Shown here piece by piece: positions 1 through 6,800 of a stretch of 7,998 bases of DNA; within the stretch, counting starts at the first letter, position 1, and each line of letters begins with the position of its first letter. Below the pieces are notes generated by a model. The model did no database searches and was not told where the DNA came from. It was given only the letters and a program-made list of their open reading frames with translations. The stretch comes from JBAXLO01 sp037134755 (GTDB taxonomy: Bacteria > Bacteroidota > Bacteroidia > Bacteroidales > JACABE01). The stretch spans positions 1 to 7,998 of the forward strand of contig JBAXLO010000207.1 in NCBI GenBank assembly GCA_037134755.1, in the 5' to 3' direction. Position numbers and translations under genes: made by a program.

Positions 1-125
1 GCTATGTTATATGCGATATTGATGGAAACGGAAATTTAGATTCTCAGGATTATGGTTTGGCCTATACCAATGCAAATCTTGGAGCAAATATCATCAGTCC
101 ATTCTCCTATTTAAACAAAAAGTAG
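1..125 (+). CDS. C-terminal end of a secreted protein with dockerin-like calcium loop (partial, 5' end outside window)
   Basis: An open frame entering from the left edge (first whole codon at position 3) encodes 40 residues and stops at TAG 123-125. The visible piece contains DIDGNGNLDSQD, an EF-hand/dockerin-type loop with Asp, Asp and Asn at positions 1, 3 and 5 and Asp at position 12. A Tyr/Asn-rich stretch and a Lys-Lys end follow. In many Bacteroidetes exported proteins the C-terminal HRNSIETWS-type domain ends with two such loops (GDVNQDG..., then a second D-x-D/N-G-D/N-G loop). This tail fits the second loop, and the gene starting at 7355 reaches the first loop just as the window ends. 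I therefore infer that both genes carry the same kind of C-terminal domain. The rest of the protein, including any YD repeats or signal peptide, is not visible. Confidence 0.75.
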   Translation, partial: YVICDIDGNGNLDSQDYGLAYTNANLGANIISPFSYLNKK

Positions 126-145
126 AGACCTTGCATGCAAGGTCT
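126..145. terminator. Perfect 20-bp palindrome directly after the stop codon; likely transcript-end hairpin
   Basis: AGACCTTGCATGCAAGGTCT equals its own reverse complement and begins on the base after TAG. It can fold as an 8-bp stem with a CATG loop. No proper T-run follows (AATAATAATTAATG), so it may protect the 3' end of the message or assist the terminator at 173-209 rather than terminate alone. A protein-binding palindrome is the alternative. Confidence 0.5.
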
Positions 146-172
146 AATAATAATTAATGTTTATTAAAATCT

Positions 173-209
173 AAGAGCCGTTATCATTTGTTTGAGATCG
201 GCTCTTTTT
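173..209 (+). terminator. Rho-independent terminator of the upstream gene
   Basis: An 8-bp GC-containing stem (AAGAGCCG at 173-180 with CGGCTCTT at 199-206) encloses an 18-nt loop and runs into TTTTT (205-209). It lies 48 nt after the stop codon of the upstream gene. The loop is long for an intrinsic terminator, but the stem and T-run are in the right place and order. Confidence 0.7.
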
Positions 210-241
210 AATATTGTTCAAAATGTTTGACTAATGAAGCG

Positions 242-271
242 TTTTATTCGGAGTTTAAACTAATATGTTTG
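242..271 (+). promoter_or_regulatory. Possible Bacteroidetes-type promoter facing the 21-bp repeat array
   Basis: TATGTTTG (264-271) matches the Bacteroidetes -7 consensus TAnnTTTG exactly. The -33 side is weak: only TTTT at 242-245 lies at a suitable distance (18 nt), with no TTG. If active, transcription would start near 278 and run through the repeat array. Such 8-mers occur by chance in AT-rich DNA, so this is a weak call. Confidence 0.2.
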
Positions 272-321
272 ATATTTATATAGCAAGATTGTTGATTTAA
301 GTGTTATTACAAATATTTCAA

Positions 322-594
322 CGAACAGTCCTTTTAACATATCGACAAATGCTTTTAACATAGCGACCGGTCCTTTTAACATATCGACAAATGCTTTTAA
401 CATAACGAACAGTCCTTTTAACATACCGACTAATGCTTTTATCATAGCGAACAGTCCTTATAACATATCGACGAATGCTTTTAACATAGCGACAAATCCT
501 TTTAACATATCGAACAGCCCTTATAACATAGCGACTAATGCTTTTAACATAGCGAACAATCCTTTTTACATATCGGCAAATGCTTTTATCGTTG
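322..594. repeat. 21-bp tandem repeat array, 13 units, with a 42-bp alternating higher-order pattern
   Basis: Thirteen consecutive 21-bp units start at 322, 343, 364 and so on to 574. Two unit types alternate: type A reads like CGAACAGTCCTTTTAACATAT and type B like CGACAAATGCTTTTAACATAG. The order is A-B for eight units, then A, A, B, A, B, so the 42-bp rhythm is broken once at units 9-10. The last unit decays at its end (ATCGTTG), and 595-615 looks like a strongly degenerate fourteenth copy. The length is divisible by three and three of the six frames lack stops, so long heptapeptide-repeat ORFs appear on both strands: MLKxxxx and RYVKxxx on minus, and an ATG-less PFNIxTN frame at 273-629 on plus. 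I read these as by-products of the repeat. No CRISPR-like unique spacers are present. Function unknown. Confidence 0.9.
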
Positions 595-757
595 CTCAAA
601 GTGTTTTTTCAATAAGCAAAAATATATGATGCAAATGTTTCAATCGTTTACTTATTGGATATTTGTATTTTAGAAATAATGTTTAAAGAATTTCATAGCA
701 GTATTCTCTTTTTGAAATATTGCATTTACAAAAATGGAACACGGTTAACACTGATGC

Positions 758-800
758 TTTGGAACGCCGATTTACATAGATAAAAAATTATCGTTCCAAA
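758..800. repeat. 9-bp inverted repeat upstream of the large gene
   Basis: TTTGGAACG (758-766) and CGTTCCAAA (792-800) are perfect complements separated by 25 nt. A small nested stem, GATAA-AAAA-TTATC (779-792), touches the right arm. No T-run follows on the plus strand, only A-rich sequence, so it is not a normal terminator. It lies 22 nt before the candidate promoter and could be an operator; nothing in the sequence identifies a regulator. Confidence 0.4.
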
Positions 801-821
801 AAATAAATAGATAAATACCCA

Positions 822-849
822 TTGTATTGAATATTTATTATTACTTTTA
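822..849 (+). promoter_or_regulatory. Candidate promoter of the large Rhs-like gene
   Basis: TTG (822-824) is followed after 17 nt by TACTTTTA (842-849), which matches seven of eight positions of the Bacteroidetes -7 consensus TAnnTTTG. The spacing fits the TTG-N17-23-TAnnTTTG pattern known for this phylum. Transcription would begin near 855 and give a leader of about 35 nt before ATG 890. That also argues against use of the in-frame TTG at 827. Confidence 0.35.
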
Positions 850-889
850 CACTCTAGTTTCTAAAATTAGATTATTTAAAACAAACAAC

Positions 890-3800
890 ATGAAAAAGAT
901 TTTATTTATTTTAGCAAGTCTTCTATTTAGCTTTAATATAGCCCATACCCAAATAGTAACAACCGGACTTGTTGCCTACTATCCTTTTAATGGCAATGCG
1001 AATGATGCAAGTGGTAATGGTTATAATGGGACAATACATGGCTCTACTTTAACATCAGACCGTTTTGGAAATATTAATAGTTCTTATAGTTTTAATGGTG
1101 TAAACAATTATATTAATATTACAACTTCAAATGGGTTTTCTCAATTCAATAATCCTCAATCAATATTTTCTATTTCAGCTTGGTTTAAAACGACAGCAGG
1201 TTTTCAAAGTATTTTTTCAAATAGTTCTGAAGATGGTTGGAATTCAGTTTGTACGGATAATAATGGGTTTTTAAAGGCTCATATAACTGATATTTATTGG
1301 AGTACTTCAGTTGGAGATATTTCTTCAAATTCAGTAGTTAATGATGGTCAATGGCATTTTGCAACTTTTGTGTTTTCAAATCCAATAATGAAATTATATG
1401 TTGACGGTGTATTAAAAAATACAGTGAATTTTGTAGGGAGTGTATTAAGTTCTGGAAATTGGCCGCAAGGAGGAGTTAAAATTGGTGTTTTTTATATACC
1501 GCAGAACGGATATTTTAATGGTTGTTTGGATGATATTCGCATTTATAATCGAGCAATTTCTCAAACTGAAATTGATAGCCTTTATCATGAAGGTGGATGG
1601 CCTTTGCAGCCAGTGAATTTAAACACCGGGCTTGTTGCCTACTATCCTTTTAATGGCAATGCGAATGATGCTAGTGGTAATGGAAACAATGGAACAGTTT
1701 ACGGTGCTACTCTTACTGCTGATAGATTTGGAAATGCTAATAGTGCATATAGCTTTAATGGAAATGGTAACTACATTGAAATACCAAATTCGAATAGTCT
1801 AAATTCAAATAGTTTTACTATTAATATTTGGATTAATGATGCGAACTTATCTTCATGCTGGAAAGCAATAATAGCCAAAACAGACCATAGCAATGCCTAT
1901 AATTTTAGTTATTTAATTGGTTTAAATCCATCCAATAATTGTTATAATAGCATCAGTAATTCTTATTGTATATATAATTATGATTTGAATCATAGTTATT
2001 CTGAGCATGGTTTTGCTGAAGGAGACCCAAGCAGTATTTCAAATAATACTTGGGTTATGATAACGAAGTCTATTTCGTCAACAGGTATATTTAAAGCTTA
2101 TATTAATGGTGTATTGGTAAACACATTACAACTTGATTTATATGTACCTTGCCAAAGTTATTTATCAACCATTAGAATTGGTCAATGGTGGGAAGGAGAC
2201 CCACAATGGTGGACTGGTTTTATGGATGATTTGCGATTTTATAACAGAACACTTTCTCAAACAGAAATAGATTCTCTATACCATGTAGGAGGCTGGCCTA
2301 TGCAGACACAACAATCTGCAGTTTACGACATTGATGGCAATGGTTACGATACTGTCAATATTGGCACACAAACATGGTTAAAACAAAACCTAAAAACAAC
2401 TCATTATCGAAATGGAGATGCTATACCAAATGTTACTGATAATACAGCATGGAGCAATCTCACTACTGGGGCCTATTGTAATTATAATAATGATACTAAT
2501 ATTGCAGCAACTTATGGAAGATTATATAATTGGTATACTGTTTCTGATACTCGTAATTTATGCCCTACAGGATGGCATGTTCCAACTGATGGGGAATGGA
2601 CTACATTAACAAATTATTTGGGAGGTGTTAGTTTAGCTGGTGGTAAATTAAAAGAAGCAGGGATAACACATTGGCAAAGTCCAAATACAGGGGCAACTAA
2701 TGAAACAGGTTTTACTGCTCTTCCAACTGGTTATCGATACCCAGGTGGGGCATTTTACAATATTGGATACTGGGGATATTTTTGGACTTCAACTGAAGAT
2801 AATACTAATCCAACATATGCTCTTAATCGAATGTTGAGCTATAGTAACAGTAATTTAACTAGTCCCTCCAACTTAGAAACAATTGGTTTTTCTGTTCGAT
2901 GTTTAAGTGATGAATTATTGGCTGCAACTAAAACCGTTTACGATATTGATGGCAATGGATATGATACTGTAAATATTGGTACACAATCGTGGCTAAAACA
3001 AAACCTAAAAACGACTCATTATCGTAATGGGGATGCTATACCAAATGTAACAGATGGAAATGCATGGGCAGGATTAACAACAGGAGCTTATTGTAATTAT
3101 AATAATGATGCTACTATTGCAGATACTTATGGAAGGTTGTATAATTTTTATACAGTTGCTGATTCACGTAATTTATGCCCTATAGGTTGGCATGTACCTA
3201 CTGATGGAGAATGGACAACATTAACAGATTATTTAGGAGGTTTAAGCATTGCTGGAGGGAAACTAAGGGAAGTTGGAACTACACATTGGGCAAGTCCAAA
3301 CACAGGAGCAACAAATGAATCAAACTTTACAGCTCTTCCTGGTGCCTATCGTCTTAGTTATGGTTTGTTTACTAGCTTTACAGCTTATGGAATTTGGTGG
3401 TCGTCTTCTGAAAATGATCAGGCAAATGCTTGGTGTTTTGTTACGAACATAGCCAGTAGCCATTTATCAAGAGAAAATCAACTAAAATTAATGGGTCAAT
3501 CAGTTCGTTGTTTAAAAGACATAACTACACAAGCAAACCTTAATAAAATTTATCCAAATAACCCTATCTCACAAAACAATAATCCTATAACACCAAACTA
3601 TCCTCACGCTTCTGCAGGTGAACCTATTAATCTGGCAACAGGTTCGTATGAGTATTCTCATAGTGATTTTAATATTCCTGCTGTAAATACTGCTTTAAAT
3701 TTTACCCGTTCTTATAGTACTATGAATTACTATGAAAATAGTGCATTGGGTTATGGCTGGTCGCATTCGTATGATTTTTATCTAATAAACCAGCAGGATA

Positions 3801-6800
3801 CGCTGTGGAATGTTCATTATGGTGATGGACATAACTCTTATTTTATTCCTGATAATAATGGTCTCGGCACTTCCCATCCTTATTATGGCGGCACTTACGA
3901 AACACTTAAAAAAGATATTGCAACAGGTCTTTTTAAGCTTACTTTCAAAACAGGCGAAGTTTATGTTTTCGATACCACAGGGAGGCTTTCAAACATTGCA
4001 GATTTAAACGGAAACACAACCGTCTTAAATTACAACAATGGAAATCTTACTTCTATTAATGCTCCCGGAGGAAGGACATTAAACCTTACATATACTAATA
4101 ATCTGCTAACAACCATTACAGACCCACTCCAACGCAATATATCTTATGCTTACGATTCGATTGGAAATCTCACACAGGTTACAGATGCAAATGCAGGGCT
4201 TACGAAATTCTCATACAGCGCTCAGCATCTTATAAAGTTTGTCATCACTCCCAAAGGGGATACGCTGGTAAATAATAGCTATGATAGTCTCAATCGCGTA
4301 ATTACACAATACGATGCTCTGGGAGCTATTACAAGTGTTGCGTATAATACACCAAATGCCGGCGATGCGACAGTTACTTTGCCTGATAATAATACTAACA
4401 TTGTTCATCACGATAGTTTATACCGGCTTACAACTGAAATAGATGAACTTGGATATACAAAATTATATACCTATGATAACAATAATAACCGTACTTCTAT
4501 TACTGATGAAAAAGGCAATGTTACCAATAAATCGTATGATAGTATCGGGAATTGTTTAAGCATTACAAAACCTACTAATATTATTACACAAATTTCGTAT
4601 AATACCTTTAATAAACCTGTAAACATTACCGAGCCATTGAATCGTTTGAATAGTTTTAGTTATGATTCAATTGGCAATCTCACTCAAAACACATTGCCTA
4701 ACAATTCTACTAAAACATTTACTTACTATAGTAATGGTTTGCTTCACACCAGTACTGATGGATTAGGGAATGTTACAACCAATAATTATAATACTTATGG
4801 AGACTTGATTTCGATAACTTCACCCTCAGGTACAAAAACTTTTGCTTATGATAGTGCAGGAAGGAAAATAAGTCAGACTGATGAAAATGGACATACAACT
4901 TCCTATAAGTATAATAATAATGATATGCTGACTTCAATTATTGACCCAATGGGTGATTCTGTTATTAATGTTTATGATGTAAATAATAACTTAGACACTA
5001 TTATTGATAGAAACGGAAATCTGACATCTAAAATCTTCGATGCAAAAGACCGCCTGATAAGCATACATGATGCTACTAATGGAATTACAACCAATGTATA
5101 TGATAAGAGAGATAATATTATTTCGACCACCGATGCTAAAGGAAATATCTTTCAATATGCTTATGATGCTAAGAATAGATTAATATCTAAAACCAACTCA
5201 CTCGGAACTTTCCATTATGCTTATGACCCTGTAGGGAATAAAGTATCAGAAACAAATTCAAGCGGCAATACTAAAACCAACGCTTATGATGCCCTTAACC
5301 AAAACATTTCTATTACAGATGAATTAGGAAATACAACTACTTATGTTTACGATTCACTTGGGCAAGTTAAATCCATACAAGATGCAATGGGTAGAACCAC
5401 ATCTTATTCATACAATGCTATTGGTTCGATGATAAGTATTACTGATGCTGCAAATAATATTACTACGACAAACTATGATACAATAGGTAACCGGATTTCA
5501 ATTACTGATGCCAACAATCATACACAATACTTCCAATACAATGCTTCCAACCGCCTGATTAAATATACAGATGCAGCAGGGAATGTTTTCAACTATGTAT
5601 ATGATTCAGTTGGTAACTTGCTTATCGAAAACAAACCTACCGGAACAATAACAAAAACGTATAATGCCGGAAATAAACCTACAAATGTTGTAAACTCAAG
5701 TGGTGATAACTATGCTTATTCTTATGATGCAAATGGCAATCTTCTGTCGGCAACAAATAATACAGGAACTTCAACCTTTGTTTATGATAATCGAAATCAT
5801 TTGTCGCAATACACCGATATGTTTGGCAATATTGTGAACTACAGCTATGATGCAGTAGGGAATAAAACAGCAATAAAGTATCCGGGCAATGATAGTGTAA
5901 GATATGAATACGATACTGACAATAATCTTAAAAAAGTAATTGACTGGCTTGGGAACGAAACTACATATAATTATGATATAAACGGGAGGTTGACAAGTAT
6001 GCAATATCCTAATGGAATTATTTGTAGTTATACTTATGACAATGCAGGCAGACTTATTTCACAGTTTAATATAAAAGATACTATTGTAATAAACCAAAGT
6101 ATTTTTACTCTTGATGCAATGGGAAAACGAATGACAGAACAAAGAAAAGGAACTATTCCAAATATATTGCCCCCTGCATCCTTTGCTTATTCTTATGGAC
6201 AAGATGACCGATTGCTTTCCGATTCCATCACTGCATTTACAAATGATGCTTCAGGAAATCGTATTGGTCAATCAAATACAACAGGAACTACTTCTTATAA
6301 TTTCTCAGTTGATAATATTCTAAATTCAATCACTACCCCATCAGGAACAACAACTTTCAGTAATGATGCAAATGGCAACAGGGTAAAGAAAACAAAAGTA
6401 GGTATTGAAAAAAGATATGTTTTGGATATTTCAGGTAGCTTATCTCAGGTATTGCAGGAGCAGGATAATAATGGGAATGTAAAAGCCCGCTATATTTATG
6501 GCTTAGGATTAATTGCAAAAGTTGATTCAGCTAACAATATCCAATATTATCATTTTGATGCACAACATAACACAGTAGCACTTACCAATGATAGTGCAAA
6601 AGTAACAGACACCTATACTTATGACCCATTTGGCACAATGTTATCACATGTTGGAACTACGAATCAACCCTTTACTTTCCTTGGAGAATTTGGAGTACAA
6701 CAGGAAGATTCTTCACTTTATTATATAAGAGCAAGGTATTATGACGCAGCAAACGATAGGTTTTTGAGTAAAGACCCTTATCCAACTTCAATAAATAACC

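Larger units (their letters stand above)
595..889. other. Intergenic leader region before the large Rhs-like gene
   Basis: This AT-rich stretch of about 295 nt lies between the repeat array and the large gene's ATG. It holds the degenerate last repeat copy (595-615), an inverted repeat (758-800) and a candidate promoter (822-849), all listed separately. I found no convincing ORF, tRNA or riboswitch-like structure. The frame of the large gene is open back to a TTG at 827, but that extension (NIYYYFYTLVSKIRLFKTNN) lies ahead of a good signal peptide and overlaps the candidate promoter, so it is treated as untranslated. Confidence 0.6.

Noticed and set aside
322..594. CRISPR array
   Set aside because: The units abut directly, with no unique spacers of constant length between conserved repeats, and no cas genes are visible.
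260..599. Two minus-strand ORFs with MLK and RYVK heptad repeats
   Set aside because: They lie wholly or mostly in the 21-bp repeat array, whose stop-free frames explain them; no independent coding signal was seen.
658..665. GATATTTG as a -7 promoter element
   Set aside because: It misses the first T of TAnnTTTG, has no TTG at a suitable distance and lies over 220 nt from the start codon.
827..889. Upstream TTG start that adds 21 residues to the large protein
   Set aside because: The extension puts charged and aromatic residues before a clean signal peptide and overlaps the candidate promoter; ATG 890 has a typical A-rich leader.
2412..6004. Small ORFs in other frames inside the large gene
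   Set aside because: They are shadows of the long coding frame and show no recognisable domain or leader.
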